A stretch of DNA of 64,000 nucleotides, taken from positions 248,001 through 312,000 of the forward strand of contig NZ_JACHXN010000004.1 of the NCBI RefSeq assembly GCF_014192095.1. Direction: 5' to 3'. Shown here in pieces: positions 48,652 to 58,332 of the stretch (its first letter is position 1; each line of letters starts with the position of its first letter). Under the pieces are notes generated by a model. The model saw only the letters and a list, made by a program, of their open reading frames with translations, did no database searches and had not been told where the DNA came from. Source of the DNA: Phyllobacterium trifolii. GTDB lineage: Bacteria > Pseudomonadota > Alphaproteobacteria > Rhizobiales > Rhizobiaceae. Position numbers and translations under genes: made by a program.

Positions 48652-49439
48652 AAACGAACCGAATCTGGTCCTGGCTCGCACTCGCTTTCGGCATCATCTA
48701 TTTTGTCGTACCGCTGCTCGGCACGCTTGAATTCTCTTTGCGCATGCGGCGCGGCGCCTATTCGCTCGATGCCTATTGGGTGATCCTCAGTGATCCGCGT
48801 TTCCAGCAGACGTTCGGCTATTCGATCGTCATGGCGATCGTGACGATCATCATCGGTATCGTTCTTGTTGTACCGACTGCTTATTGGGTGCGCCTCCGCC
48901 TGCCGGCATGGCGTCCCGTTCTTGAATTCATCACCCTGCTTCCGCTGGTCATTCCGGCCATCGTTGTCGTGTTCGGCTATATCCGCCTTTACAATACCGC
49001 CTCCATCCTGCCGTTGACCGGTTCGGCCATGGGAACGAATATCCTGCTCGCTTTCGGTTATACGATGCTGGCACTGCCTTACATGTACCGGGCGGTGGAC
49101 ACCGGCCTGGGCTCGATCGATATCAGAACCTTGACGGAAGCTGCGGAAAGTCTTGGTGCGAGCCGCGTCACCATCATGGCAAACATCATCCTTCCTAATG
49201 TCCTCGTGGCAGTGCTCTCCGGCGCATTCCTGACATTCGCGATCGTCATCGGCGAATTTACCATGGCCGCTCTGCTCAACAGGCCCGCGTTCGGTCCGTT
49301 CCTGCAGCTTATCGGGGCCAACCGCGCCTATGAGCCTGCGGCTCTGGCCGTCATCGCCTTCGCCATTACCTGGATTTGCATGGGCCTGATCCAGGTCGTT
49401 ACCCGCTTCAACAAATCACTCGCCGCGACCAAGCGCTGA
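48648..49439 (+). CDS. ABC transporter permease, second subunit
   Basis: A 263-residue membrane protein with about six helices, first at about 9-29. The EAA motif TEAAESLGASRVTIM lies near residue 164. The spermidine/putrescine PotC-like pattern is seen. The ATG overlaps the stop of the first permease gene. It pairs with that subunit. Confidence 0.88.
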   Translation: MKTNRIWSWLALAFGIIYFVVPLLGTLEFSLRMRRGAYSLDAYWVILSDPRFQQTFGYSIVMAIVTIIIGIVLVVPTAYWVRLRLPAWRPVLEFITLLPLVIPAIVVVFGYIRLYNTASILPLTGSAMGTNILLAFGYTMLALPYMYRAVDTGLGSIDIRTLTEAAESLGASRVTIMANIILPNVLVAVLSGAFLTFAIVIGEFTMAALLNRPAFGPFLQLIGANRAYEPAALAVIAFAITWICMGLIQVVTRFNKSLAATKR

Positions 49440-49453
49440 ACGGAAGTCATACA

Positions 49454-50521
49454 ATGTCATTCTTAACCATCAGCCATTTGAAAAAGAGCTTCGGCGCCAC
49501 GACCGTTGTTCATGATTTCAACCTGAACATCGAGAAGGGCGAGTTCATCTCGTTTCTCGGACCCAGCGGCTGCGGGAAGACAACTGTGCTGCGCATGGTA
49601 GCCGGCTTCGAAACGCCGACTTCCGGCGTGATCAGCATCGGCGGAAAGGACGTTGTCAATCTCAAGCCGAACCAGCGCAATATCGGCATGGTTTTCCAGG
49701 CATACGCGCTGTTTCCCAATATGACCGTCGCGCAGAATGTTGCCTTTGGCCTCAAGGTGGCAAAGCGGCCACAAGCCGAAATCGACGCGACGGTGCATGA
49801 AATGCTGTCGCTGATCAAACTGGACCACCTTGCCGAGCGCTATCCGTACCAGCTCTCGGGCGGTCAGCAACAGCGCGTGGCGCTTGCACGAGCACTGGCC
49901 ACGAAGCCGCAAGTGCTGCTGCTCGATGAACCGCTCTCCGCCCTCGACGCGAAGATCCGTGTATCGTTGCGCGAAGAAATCCGGGCGATCCAGCGCAAAC
50001 TTGGCATCACCACGATTTTCGTCACCCATGACCAGGAAGAGGCACTGTCGATATCCGACCGCATAGTTGTGATGTATGAGGGCAACGCCGAGCAGGTTGG
50101 CGCCCCCTTCGAGATTTACAATCAACCAGCTTCGCGTTTCGTGGCCTCGTTCGTTGGAACACTCAATACGCTCGACGCCGTTGTTCGCGATGCAGGGTCA
50201 GGCACGATTACGATTGATGGCAAGGACATTGCAATCGACCGGACACGCCTTAACGGCCACAAGACCGGCGACAAGATTTCGCTCGCGGTTCGCCCGGAGG
50301 CTGTCAGCCTTGGCGAAGCCACTGACAAGCGCGAAACGACACTCGACGGCAAGATCAACAGCGTGCATTTTCTCGGCTCGGTCATCCGCATCCGGGCCTC
50401 GTTAGGCGAGAACACCGTGTCGTTCGACACATTCAACAATCCGAGCGCCCCGCCACCGTCTCCGGGCGAGAACGTCAAGGTTAGCCTGGCAGCCAAGGAC
50501 CTGCTGGTTCTGGGGCATTAG
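49454..50521 (+). CDS. ABC transporter ATP-binding protein (PotA/FbpC type)
   Basis: A 355-residue ATPase. Walker A is GPSGCGKTT (about residues 37-45), Q-loop VFQAYALFPNM, signature LSGGQQQRVALARA (about 135-148), Walker B LLLDEPLSALDAK and switch VTHDQEEAL. A TOBE domain occupies about 275-350. Last gene of the four-gene importer, followed by a terminator 26 bases on. Confidence 0.92.
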   Translation: MSFLTISHLKKSFGATTVVHDFNLNIEKGEFISFLGPSGCGKTTVLRMVAGFETPTSGVISIGGKDVVNLKPNQRNIGMVFQAYALFPNMTVAQNVAFGLKVAKRPQAEIDATVHEMLSLIKLDHLAERYPYQLSGGQQQRVALARALATKPQVLLLDEPLSALDAKIRVSLREEIRAIQRKLGITTIFVTHDQEEALSISDRIVVMYEGNAEQVGAPFEIYNQPASRFVASFVGTLNTLDAVVRDAGSGTITIDGKDIAIDRTRLNGHKTGDKISLAVRPEAVSLGEATDKRETTLDGKINSVHFLGSVIRIRASLGENTVSFDTFNNPSAPPPSPGENVKVSLAAKDLLVLGH

Positions 50522-50546
50522 CCGCTGCGATCATGCATCTAACGAG

Positions 50547-50573
50547 AAGGGGCGCCGTTAAAGCGCCCTTTTT
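50547..50573 (+). terminator. Rho-independent terminator of the ABC importer operon
   Basis: AAGGGGCGC / GCGCCCTTTTT form a short GC stem with a CGTTAAA-type loop and a run of five T, 25 bases after the ATPase stop. The stem also faces the end of the convergent alcohol dehydrogenase gene. Confidence 0.85.
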
Positions 50574-50595
50574 CGTTCGGTCAGGGCTACAGGAA

Positions 50596-51762
50596 CTACC
50601 CTGCAATCGCTTCGTTCAGTAGCTTCAACGCTGCCTTCTTGGTCAGTTTCACCGGATTGCCGCCCGCAGTCGGGTCAACGATAGCCATGTCGGCAATCAG
50701 TTCCTTCTGCTTCTTCGTCATGTCAAGGTCGGTGATCAGCCCTGGCAGCGTGTGCGGCACCTTCAGCTCCTTGCGCAGCTTGAGCACAGCTTTGGCGAAA
50801 CCGTCGAAACCGCCCTTGATACCGATATAGCTGGCAAGTCTCGCGATACGCTCCTCCACCGCATCGCGGTTGAAAGCCAGCACATAGGGCATGAACACTG
50901 CATTGGTCATGCCGTGATGCGTGTCATAGATCGCGCCGATCGGATGCGACAGGGAATGGATCGCGCCGAGACCTTTTTGAAACGCGGTCGCACCCATTGC
51001 GGCTGCGCTCATCATATGGGCTCGCGCCGTCAGATCCTTGCCATTGGCATAGGCTTTAGGCAGGTTCTCGAACACCAGCCGGACCCCTTCAACAGCAATG
51101 CCGTCCGCCATCGGATGATAGCCAGGCGCGCAATAGGCTTCCAGGCAATGCGCGAGAGCATCCATTCCCGTACCCGCCGTTATGAAAGCCGGCATGCCGA
51201 CTGAAAGCTCCGGGTCGGCGATGACAATCGCCGGCAAGAGTTTCGGATGAAAGATTACCTTCTTCGTGTGGGTTTCCTCATTGGTGATGACCCCGGCGCG
51301 GCCGACTTCCGAGCCTGTGCCGGCTGTGGTCGGCACGGCGATGATCGGCGCGATGGCGGCACTATTGGCGCGGGTCCACCAGTCACCGACATCCTCGAAA
51401 TCCCACACCGGGCGCGTCTGACCCGCTTGAAACGCGATCAGCTTGCCGAGATCTAGAGCAGAACCACCACCGAAAGCGATGACGCCATCGTGCTTGCCCT
51501 CTTTGAAGATCGCAATACCAGCCGTCAGATTGGACTCGACGGGATTGGGCTTTACTTCAGAGAACACGCCGTACGGCACTTTGGCATCGTCGAGGATTTT
51601 CAACGTACTCGCCACCACCGGCAGCTTGGCGAGGCCGGGATCGGTGACGAACAGCGGGTTCTTGATCCCCGTCGCTTCCAGAACTTCCGGCAATTCCTTG
51701 ATGCGGCCCGCCCCGAAGCGGACAGTGGTCGGATAGTTCCATTTTGAAATAAGCTGGCTCAT
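50596..51762 (-). CDS. Iron-containing alcohol dehydrogenase
   Basis: A 388-residue group III alcohol dehydrogenase. The NAD motif GGGSALDLGK (about residues 97-106), PTTAGTGSEVG (about 145-155) and the iron-ligand run DALAHCLEAY (about 203-212), SLSHPIGA and HHGMTNA are all present. It follows an aldehyde dehydrogenase gene (184-bp gap containing a repeat element). It could reduce or oxidise the aldehyde of an amine-derived catabolic route. Confidence 0.92.
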   Translation of the reverse strand: MSQLISKWNYPTTVRFGAGRIKELPEVLEATGIKNPLFVTDPGLAKLPVVASTLKILDDAKVPYGVFSEVKPNPVESNLTAGIAIFKEGKHDGVIAFGGGSALDLGKLIAFQAGQTRPVWDFEDVGDWWTRANSAAIAPIIAVPTTAGTGSEVGRAGVITNEETHTKKVIFHPKLLPAIVIADPELSVGMPAFITAGTGMDALAHCLEAYCAPGYHPMADGIAVEGVRLVFENLPKAYANGKDLTARAHMMSAAAMGATAFQKGLGAIHSLSHPIGAIYDTHHGMTNAVFMPYVLAFNRDAVEERIARLASYIGIKGGFDGFAKAVLKLRKELKVPHTLPGLITDLDMTKKQKELIADMAIVDPTAGGNPVKLTKKAALKLLNEAIAG

Positions 51763-51803
51763 GTCATGTCTCTTTTAAAGCTCTAGAAAGGTTGAAACTA
51801 CTA

Positions 51804-51934
51804 CTGTGCGTGGTTCGACAAGCTCACCATGAGGGAGGTAGAGTGTTGTAACGGCAATCGCCAACGTTGCAGATCTTGACATCTTGCGATCCACCACTTC
51901 CCTCATGGTGAGCTTGTCGAACCACGCACAACAG
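51804..51934. repeat. REPIN-like inverted repeat, copy 2
   Basis: Arms nearly identical to those at 5581-5712 (TGCGTGGTTCGACAAGCTC ... and its inverse ending CCACGCACA) are separated by about 60 bases unlike the centre of copy 1. It sits between the aldehyde and alcohol dehydrogenase genes, and could fold in the operon mRNA. Confidence 0.87.
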
Positions 51935-51946
51935 TCATGCTGATCG

Positions 51947-53332
51947 TTAAATCTCTTCACGCAGATGAAAGGATTTCGGCCTAGTCAAATTGCCATAGCC
52001 GATAGCCGACATCGCCGCGCCCTTGCCGGTCTCTTTGACGCCGGTCCAGACCAGCGCCGGGTCGATGTAGTCGCAACGGTTCATGAATACCGTGCCCGTC
52101 TCGATCCGGTCGCCGATATCCGCTGCGTGATCCGTGTCGGTCGTCCACAACGAGGCCGTCAGCCCGTACTGGCTGTCGTTCATCAGGGCCACCGCCTCCT
52201 CGTCATTGCGCACCTTCATGATGCCGACGATCGGACCAAAGCTTTCCTCGCGCATCACGCTCATCTGGTGATCGACACCCGTAAGCACCTCCGGCGCAAG
52301 GTAGGGTGAACCGGCCTTGTCATTGGCAACGCTCATGTTCACATGCGCTTTTGCCCCCTTGCGCAGGGCTTCCGCCTTCTGCTCGCGCACGAGATCGGCA
52401 AAGCGGGTCTGCGCCATCGGTCCCATCGTCGTTGCCGCATCGAGCGGGTTGCCGACGACATATTGCTTGGTGAGATCGATGAACCCATCGACAAACCGGT
52501 CATAAACATTCTCGTGGACATAGATGCGTTCGATGCCGCAACAGCACTGGCCGGAATTGAAGAAGGCCCCATCGACGAGATTGGCAACCGCATGGTCGAG
52601 GTTGACGTTTGGCAGTACATAGGCCGGGTCCTTGCCGCCCAGCTCAAGTCCAAGCGTCATGAATGTACCGGCCGCCGCCTTTTCGATAGCGCGTCCGCCG
52701 CCGACAGAACCCGTGAAATTCACGTGATCGATCTTCCCCGAAGCCAGCAGTTTTTCGGTTTGGGCGTGACTGAGAACGATGTTCTGGAAGACACCTTTCG
52801 GCAGGCCCGCCTTGACAAAGGCCTGGGCGAAACGCTCGCCGACGAGCAACGTCTGCGCCGCATGCTTGAGGATCACGCTGTTGCCCGCCATCAGTGCCGG
52901 AATGATCGTGTTGACCGCCGTGAGATAGGGGTAGTTCCACGGCGCGATGACCATGACGACGCCGAGCGGCACGTGCTTGATATAGCGGCGAAAGCCCGGC
53001 CTGTCGTTTTCTACGACTGGAGCCAGCGCCGTTTCAGCAATCTTGACCATGTAGCGCGTGCGTTCTTCCACGCCACCCTTTTCGCCGCTATAGCGTACCG
53101 GACGGCCCATCTGCCAGGCGATCTCCGGCACAATCTCGTCATTCATGGCGAGCAATGCGTCAAGCGCCGCCAGGCACAAGCGGCCCCGTTCTGCAATGCT
53201 CGTCTGGGCCCAGTCCGCCTGCGCTTGCTTTGCGGATTCAACAGCCGCGTCTATAGCCTTATCGGTAGCGACAGGACGTTCGGCATAGACGGAACCGTCG
53301 ATCGGGGTAATCAATTTGACCGTCTCGGTCAT
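51947..53332 (-). CDS. Aldehyde dehydrogenase (NAD(P)-dependent)
   Basis: A 461-residue aldehyde dehydrogenase. The nucleotide-binding region includes VMVIAPWNYPY (about residues 128-138), NFTGSVGGGRAIE and the catalytic Glu in LELGGKDP (about 234-241). The catalytic Cys is in FNSGQCCCGIER (about 262-273), with three consecutive Cys. The active-site EESFGPI follows. In the cluster it would oxidise an amino- or gamma-glutamylamino-aldehyde to acid. It follows the glutamine-synthetase-like gene by 33 bp. Confidence 0.9.
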   Translation of the reverse strand: MTETVKLITPIDGSVYAERPVATDKAIDAAVESAKQAQADWAQTSIAERGRLCLAALDALLAMNDEIVPEIAWQMGRPVRYSGEKGGVEERTRYMVKIAETALAPVVENDRPGFRRYIKHVPLGVVMVIAPWNYPYLTAVNTIIPALMAGNSVILKHAAQTLLVGERFAQAFVKAGLPKGVFQNIVLSHAQTEKLLASGKIDHVNFTGSVGGGRAIEKAAAGTFMTLGLELGGKDPAYVLPNVNLDHAVANLVDGAFFNSGQCCCGIERIYVHENVYDRFVDGFIDLTKQYVVGNPLDAATTMGPMAQTRFADLVREQKAEALRKGAKAHVNMSVANDKAGSPYLAPEVLTGVDHQMSVMREESFGPIVGIMKVRNDEEAVALMNDSQYGLTASLWTTDTDHAADIGDRIETGTVFMNRCDYIDPALVWTGVKETGKGAAMSAIGYGNLTRPKSFHLREEI

Positions 53333-53365
53333 GGCAAAACCTCTGTGTCTTGATCTTAAGGGTCT

Positions 53366-54736
53366 TCAATACCGTTCGAAGCCGCGATGCAACTCCCAGT
53401 CGGTCACCCGGCGATCATATTCGAATTGTTCCCACTTGGCCGTGTGCACATAGTGCTCAACCACGTCTTCACCGAGCGCTTCTTTCAGCATTTTAGAGCG
53501 ACCGAGCGTATCTGTTGCCTCGCGCAGCGTCTTCGGGATTTCCCTTAAGCGCGCCCCGCCATAGGCATCGCCCTGGAATGGCTTACCCAATTCCAGCTTT
53601 TCGTCAATTCCGGCAAGACCTGAAGCGATCAGGCCGGCAAACGCGAGATAGGGGTTGAGATCGGCGCCGCCGATGCGGCATTCAATGCGGATGCCTTTGG
53701 TGCCTTCGCCGCAGAGACGGAAACCGGCGGTGCGATTATCAAGACTCCACACATTCTTGGTCGGGGCGAAAGTGCCCGCCTGAAAGCGCTTGTAGGAGTT
53801 GATGTACGGTGCGAGGAAATAGGTGAAGTCGTCGGCATATTTCAGCTGGCCCGCCACCCACTGCCGCATCAGGGGCGACATCGTGTGTTCCGCCTTCTTG
53901 TCATAGAACAGCGGCGTCTTGCCATCGGCGCTCCACAGGGAGTTGTGGACATGGCTGGAGCTTCCTGCCAGTGAATAATCGTACTTCGCCATGAAGGTGA
54001 TCGCCTTGCCCATCTGAGTGGCGATCTCCTTGCAGCCGTTCTTCATGACGACATGGCGGTCCGCCATTTCCAGCGCCTCCGCATAGCGCACATTGATCTC
54101 TTCCTGACCGGGTCCCCATTCGCCCTTGGAATTCTCGACGGGAATACCGGCATCGAACAGCCCGTTGCGGATAGCCCGCATTACTGCGTCTTCCTTGGTG
54201 GTCATCTGGATCACATAATCCTGGATATAGGGCGACGCCGTATTCATGCCCTTCCAGTGCTTGCCACGGGCGGTCTCATAGGTCTCGTCAAAGAGATAGA
54301 ATTCGAGCTCGGAGGCAAAGTAGGCGAGATAGCCGCGCTCCTTCAGCCGGGCGAGCTGGCGCTTCAGGATGCTGCGTGGCGAATGCGCCAGGTCCTCATG
54401 GTGATGGTGGTCGAGAATATCGCACAGCACCAGCGCGCATTTCTCCAGCCATGGAATATGGCGGATCGTGGAAAGATCCGGCTTGATGACGAAATCGCCA
54501 TAGCCCTGTTTCCAGCTCGCCGCCTTGTAGCCCGGCACCGGCTCCATATCGATATCGTTGGCGAGCAGGTAGTTGCAGCCATGAGTCTCGTCGTGGGCCG
54601 ACTCGACGAAATAGGAGGCGTGAAATCGCTTGCCGATCAGCCGGCCCTGCATGTCGACGAAACAGGCCAGAACGGTATCAATCTCGCCATTGTTCACACG
54701 GCGCTTTAGGTCGTCGAAACTCCAGTGTCCGGGCAT
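53366..54736 (-). CDS. Glutamine synthetase-family enzyme (gamma-glutamylamine synthetase-like)
   Basis: A 456-residue GS-fold ligase. Metal-site motifs are ASELEFYLFD (about residues 140-149), GPGQEEINVRYAEALEMAD (about 209-227), SSSHVHNSLW (about 260-269) and RIECRIGGADLNPYLA. It lacks the adenylylation Tyr motif of GlnA, as PuuA and GlnA3/4-type enzymes do. Those ligate glutamate to putrescine, polyamines, ethanolamine or other amines. Neighbours (amine permease, aldehyde dehydrogenase, amidohydrolase) favour catabolism over ammonia assimilation. Confidence 0.85.
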   Translation of the reverse strand: MPGHWSFDDLKRRVNNGEIDTVLACFVDMQGRLIGKRFHASYFVESAHDETHGCNYLLANDIDMEPVPGYKAASWKQGYGDFVIKPDLSTIRHIPWLEKCALVLCDILDHHHHEDLAHSPRSILKRQLARLKERGYLAYFASELEFYLFDETYETARGKHWKGMNTASPYIQDYVIQMTTKEDAVMRAIRNGLFDAGIPVENSKGEWGPGQEEINVRYAEALEMADRHVVMKNGCKEIATQMGKAITFMAKYDYSLAGSSSHVHNSLWSADGKTPLFYDKKAEHTMSPLMRQWVAGQLKYADDFTYFLAPYINSYKRFQAGTFAPTKNVWSLDNRTAGFRLCGEGTKGIRIECRIGGADLNPYLAFAGLIASGLAGIDEKLELGKPFQGDAYGGARLREIPKTLREATDTLGRSKMLKEALGEDVVEHYVHTAKWEQFEYDRRVTDWELHRGFERY

Positions 54737-54770
54737 ATTTTTTCCTTTGAAATATCACTGCGGGTCAAAA

Positions 54771-54805
54771 TAAAAGGGGCGACCGGCGCCAAACCGGTCG
54801 CCCCT
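54771..54805 (-). terminator. Terminator-like hairpin after the permease gene
   Basis: A 12-bp stem (AGGGGCGACCGG / CCGGTCGCCCCT) with a 7-base loop begins 11 bases after the permease stop and, read on the minus strand, runs into TTTTATTTTG. It may end or attenuate transcription before the glutamine-synthetase-like gene. Confidence 0.82.
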
Positions 54806-54815
54806 ATTCCTGAAA

Positions 54816-56369
54816 TCAGCCTTTTTCGCCGACCGCCTTTTCCGCGGCCGCAATCACGGCTTGGCGCTTGGCGATGATGTCGCCGAGCGGCGGCCCCTGG
54901 AAGCGGCGCTTTTCGAAACCGAACCAGATAACGGCCGTCAGAATGAAGAAGCCTACGGTGATGTAGAGCGCCCAGTCGTTAGGCGGCTGGATGCCGATGA
55001 TGAAGATCAGGATCATCGAAAGGATCGAGAGGATCGCAAACAGCGTGAAGATGGCGCGCCCCATGTTCCATGGACCCATCTTGTCCCATTTCGGAGTTCC
55101 CCACGCCAGGAGACCAAGCACGATCGGCACGGTGAAGGAAAGGAACAGGAAGATGACCGTGCAGGATACGACGATCGTATAGGCCGAGGTTCCTGCTACC
55201 GATACCAGCGACGAACCCCAGACGAACAGGACTGAAAGGACTGCCGATGTCCAGATCGCGGCGACCGGCGTACGGTATGTGGGGCTGACCTTGGCGAGGG
55301 CCGAGGAACCGGGCAATCCGCCGTCGCGCGAGAAGGCGAAGATCATGCGCGAGGCTGATGTCACCGTTGCGAGACCGCAGAGCAGCTGCGCAAGGAAGAC
55401 GACGACATAGACGAATTCCTTGAGGCCAGTCCCGACTCGCTGATCGAATGCCCAGAAGAACACGTTCCAGCCCTGCTTGGCGGCTTCGTCCATGTTCGGG
55501 ATCATCAGAACGAATGATGCAAGGAACAGGTAGCCGAAGATTGCTGACCACACGACCGACATGACCATGGCGCGCGGCACAGAATGAGCCGCCTTGATGG
55601 TTTCTTCCGACGTATGGGCTGAAGCGTCATAGCCGGTAATTGTATAAATCGGCAGCAACAGGCCAAGTGCGAACACCCACCAGTTCGAAACGGCCGGCCA
55701 GACATTGCCACCCGCCTCGCCGGAATAGTTCTGGAAGGTAAAGAGCCGGCCGAAATCCCAGGTCTCTGCCGCGAACAGGCAGACAACTGCAATCAGGATC
55801 GACCCGAAGAAGATCAGGTAACCGGAAAAGTCCGTGAGCTTGGCGGTCAGCTTGATCCCAAGGTGATTTATCAGTGCCTGAGCGCCGGTAATGATAATCA
55901 GAAAGATCGTCTGGGTCGTGATCGTGTTCTCAATGCCGAGCGTTGCACCAAACGCGCCGACAAAAAACGTCCACGTGCCGACATTGATGGCACCAAGCAC
56001 GGTAATGAGGCCAAGCAGATTGAGCCAGGCAGTGACCCAGCCGGTGCCGCGATTACCGAGGATCGATCCCCAGTGATAAAGGCCGCCAGCAGTCGGATAG
56101 GCCGAACTGATCTGCGACATGGCGACCGCGAAGGTCAGCGAGACGAAACACCCCACCAGCCAGCCGATGCCGATGCCTGCCCCGCCAGCGCCAGAGGTTG
56201 CCTGCGCCAGCGAGTTGATGCCGCCGGAAAGGATGCAGATGATCGAGAAGGATACGGCGAAGTTCGAAAAGCGGCTGAGCCGCCGCTCCAGTTCCTGGGC
56301 ATAACCCATGCTGTGGAGGACCTTTATGTCCTCCGATTTGTCTGTCTCAGTATAGTCTTGCTGTGTCAT
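54816..56369 (-). CDS. APC-family amino acid/amine permease
   Basis: A 517-residue transporter with about 12 helices and the APC start LSRFSNFAVSFSIICILSGGI (about residues 30-50). The TYPxGG-like stretch is SSAYPTAGGLYHWGS (about 88-102). It resembles GABA/choline/ethanolamine permeases of the BAT1/UgaA type. The ATG at 56369 has AGGGGA at proper spacing; a GTG just upstream is in frame. It probably imports the substrate of the glutamine-synthetase-like enzyme. It follows the amidohydrolase gene by 69 bp. Confidence 0.88.
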   Translation of the reverse strand: MTQQDYTETDKSEDIKVLHSMGYAQELERRLSRFSNFAVSFSIICILSGGINSLAQATSGAGGAGIGIGWLVGCFVSLTFAVAMSQISSAYPTAGGLYHWGSILGNRGTGWVTAWLNLLGLITVLGAINVGTWTFFVGAFGATLGIENTITTQTIFLIIITGAQALINHLGIKLTAKLTDFSGYLIFFGSILIAVVCLFAAETWDFGRLFTFQNYSGEAGGNVWPAVSNWWVFALGLLLPIYTITGYDASAHTSEETIKAAHSVPRAMVMSVVWSAIFGYLFLASFVLMIPNMDEAAKQGWNVFFWAFDQRVGTGLKEFVYVVVFLAQLLCGLATVTSASRMIFAFSRDGGLPGSSALAKVSPTYRTPVAAIWTSAVLSVLFVWGSSLVSVAGTSAYTIVVSCTVIFLFLSFTVPIVLGLLAWGTPKWDKMGPWNMGRAIFTLFAILSILSMILIFIIGIQPPNDWALYITVGFFILTAVIWFGFEKRRFQGPPLGDIIAKRQAVIAAAEKAVGEKG

Positions 56370-56438
56370 CACGTTCCCCTATTATTCTGGTAAGTTGCAA
56401 CGTCAGATACTCGCGAGAGCGTTACTCCGTAGTTTTGT

Positions 56439-57263
56439 TTATGCAGTCCCCTTCTTGGCGAACCCATTGCTTTCGAACGCGATGGGTTCCACGTTCTCCC
56501 TTAGCAGCCTGGAAAGCATGACGCCCCACGCCTGTTCTTCTGATGGTGTGGTGATCAGATCGTTTCGAATCTCGATCATCACAGCCGGCAATCCAAAGGC
56601 AGAAGCGTGTCGCTCCAGTGTGTAATAGACACGGTCTGCTGGTGAATAAGGTTGGTTGATGCCGACATTGAACTCACTCAACGCCTGCAGCCCGGCAATC
56701 AATGGCGCGGCAACCCTGTCATCGGCATCATGGATGATGCCGATGTGCCAGGGGCGCTTAACTCCGCGATAGACCGGCGTGTAGGAGTGCACCGCCACGT
56801 AGATCGGATCAGGCATGCTTTTGCTTGCCCGCTCATCTGCCAGCTTCTCGATGGCCGCGTGATATGGCTTGTGCGAAAGCGCTACCCGCTGCGATTTAGC
56901 TGCTTCATCCAGATCCACATTGCCGGGAATCGTCGTCACTTCACTCAACGACGGCACGAGGTCCGGCGCGTTGAGCGGCCGGTTGCAATCGATGATGAGG
57001 CGCGACACGCAGGATTCGACCAGCGGCGCGTCGAGCTCCCGGCTCATCACCTGGCTAACGCCCAGTGCGCCGGGGTCCCAAGCGATATGTTTCTGCAAGT
57101 CGTCCGGATCGAGGCCAAGCGAGCCGAAGCCATCAGGGATGTAGTTGGAGGCATGGTCGCAAAGGATGACAAACTGTGAGCGCCCGTCGGGGTTCGATAC
57201 CCGGACTGGATTCCAGTCATCCGCCACTGTCCGCGGCGTCCTTTGAGAAAGGCGTTGGCCCAT
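56439..57263 (-). CDS. N-formylglutamate amidohydrolase family protein
   Basis: A 274-residue protein with the FGase pattern: LCDHASNYIP (about residues 34-43), DPGALGVSQVM, RLIIDCNRPLN (about 88-98), VHSYTPVYRG (about 155-164) and IEIRNDLI near the C-terminus. Known members hydrolyse N-formyl-glutamate, and Zn-binding His/Glu residues fit the motifs. No hut genes are in view. In this cluster it may cleave a gamma-glutamyl or formyl amide, closing the pathway that starts with glutamylation. It is divergent from an RpiR gene. Confidence 0.85.
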   Translation of the reverse strand: MGQRLSQRTPRTVADDWNPVRVSNPDGRSQFVILCDHASNYIPDGFGSLGLDPDDLQKHIAWDPGALGVSQVMSRELDAPLVESCVSRLIIDCNRPLNAPDLVPSLSEVTTIPGNVDLDEAAKSQRVALSHKPYHAAIEKLADERASKSMPDPIYVAVHSYTPVYRGVKRPWHIGIIHDADDRVAAPLIAGLQALSEFNVGINQPYSPADRVYYTLERHASAFGLPAVMIEIRNDLITTPSEEQAWGVMLSRLLRENVEPIAFESNGFAKKGTA

Positions 57264-57387
57264 CTTGCCCTCTTCGGCAACTGTATCTTACGTTACATTT
57301 TCTGTTTTTATTTCCACTCTCGTATGGTTTGATACATAACAGGCAAGATTGTCAAATCCGAAAACCGGATTTCGTGGGGAAACATCG

Positions 57388-58221
57388 ATGACGACCAGCA
57401 TTTCCGAGCTGATAGCCGAGAAAATCGACGCGATGCCCGCTTCGGAGCGCAAAGCTGCGCAGACACTGATCGCCAATTATCCATTGATAGGCTTGCGCAC
57501 TGTGGCCGAGTTTTCGACTCAGGCCGGCGTCAGCTCGCCAACGATTCTCCGTTTTGTTTCCCGTCTTGGCTTCCAGAGCTACCCGGATTTCCAGGGAGCG
57601 CTGCAGGAGGAACTGGCCGCCCAGGTGCAATCGCCATGGAACCGCGCGAGCACGATCCAGACCGCGAAAGACGGCCCGGTATTCCCTCTCATGGAAGCTG
57701 CAATCGAGAATATTCGTGAGACCTTCCAGCATCTCTCGGCACAACAACTGGATGATGTGACCGATGCAATCAGCCGCAACCGCGCCCGCATCTATCTTCT
57801 GGGAGGCCGCTTCACCGATCCGATTGCCCGCTATATGGCCGCGCATCTCAAGATCACCCGACCGGGCGTGACCCATCTCACTGGCCAGGAAAGCCACTGG
57901 CGCGACCACCTCATTGACATGGGAAAGAAGGATGTCCTCGTCATCTTCGATATCCGCCGCTACCAGCAGAGCCTGATCCGCTTCGCCGAAAAGGCACAGG
58001 CACGCGGAGTGGAGATTGTCCTGATAACCGATCAATGGCTTTCGCCCATCGCCCGCTTTGCCCGTCATGTCATCGCCGGCCGCACGGCCGTACCCTCGCC
58101 CTGGGATTCGTCTGCGACGCTCTTCCTTGTGGCCGAGACCTTGATCGCAGAAGTCACGCGCAAACTGGAAAAGAGCAGTGCGGATCGTATTCGCGATATG
58201 GAAAAGCTGCGTGATAATTAG
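57388..58221 (+). CDS. RpiR/MurR-family transcriptional regulator
   Basis: A 277-residue regulator. The N-terminal HTH_6 (MPASERKAAQTLIANYPLIGL ... AGVSSPTILRFVSRLGFQSYPDFQ, about residues 15-70) is followed by a SIS domain (about 120-245) which includes LGGRFTDPIARYM. RpiR proteins sense sugar phosphates, although in Hyphomicrobiales some adjoin amine catabolic clusters. An ATG 39 bases upstream is in frame; 57388 matches the family start. It is divergent from the minus-strand catabolic genes and 111 bp before gnd. Confidence 0.87.
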   Translation: MTTSISELIAEKIDAMPASERKAAQTLIANYPLIGLRTVAEFSTQAGVSSPTILRFVSRLGFQSYPDFQGALQEELAAQVQSPWNRASTIQTAKDGPVFPLMEAAIENIRETFQHLSAQQLDDVTDAISRNRARIYLLGGRFTDPIARYMAAHLKITRPGVTHLTGQESHWRDHLIDMGKKDVLVIFDIRRYQQSLIRFAEKAQARGVEIVLITDQWLSPIARFARHVIAGRTAVPSPWDSSATLFLVAETLIAEVTRKLEKSSADRIRDMEKLRDN

Positions 58222-58332
58222 ATTGTGAACACAACTAGCCATTGCCGCCGGTGCTCGTTGATATACAAATGCTCATCCCGGACCGAAGCCGTCCCTCGGA
58301 CCTGAGCATCGAAATAAGCAAGGACCAAAATC

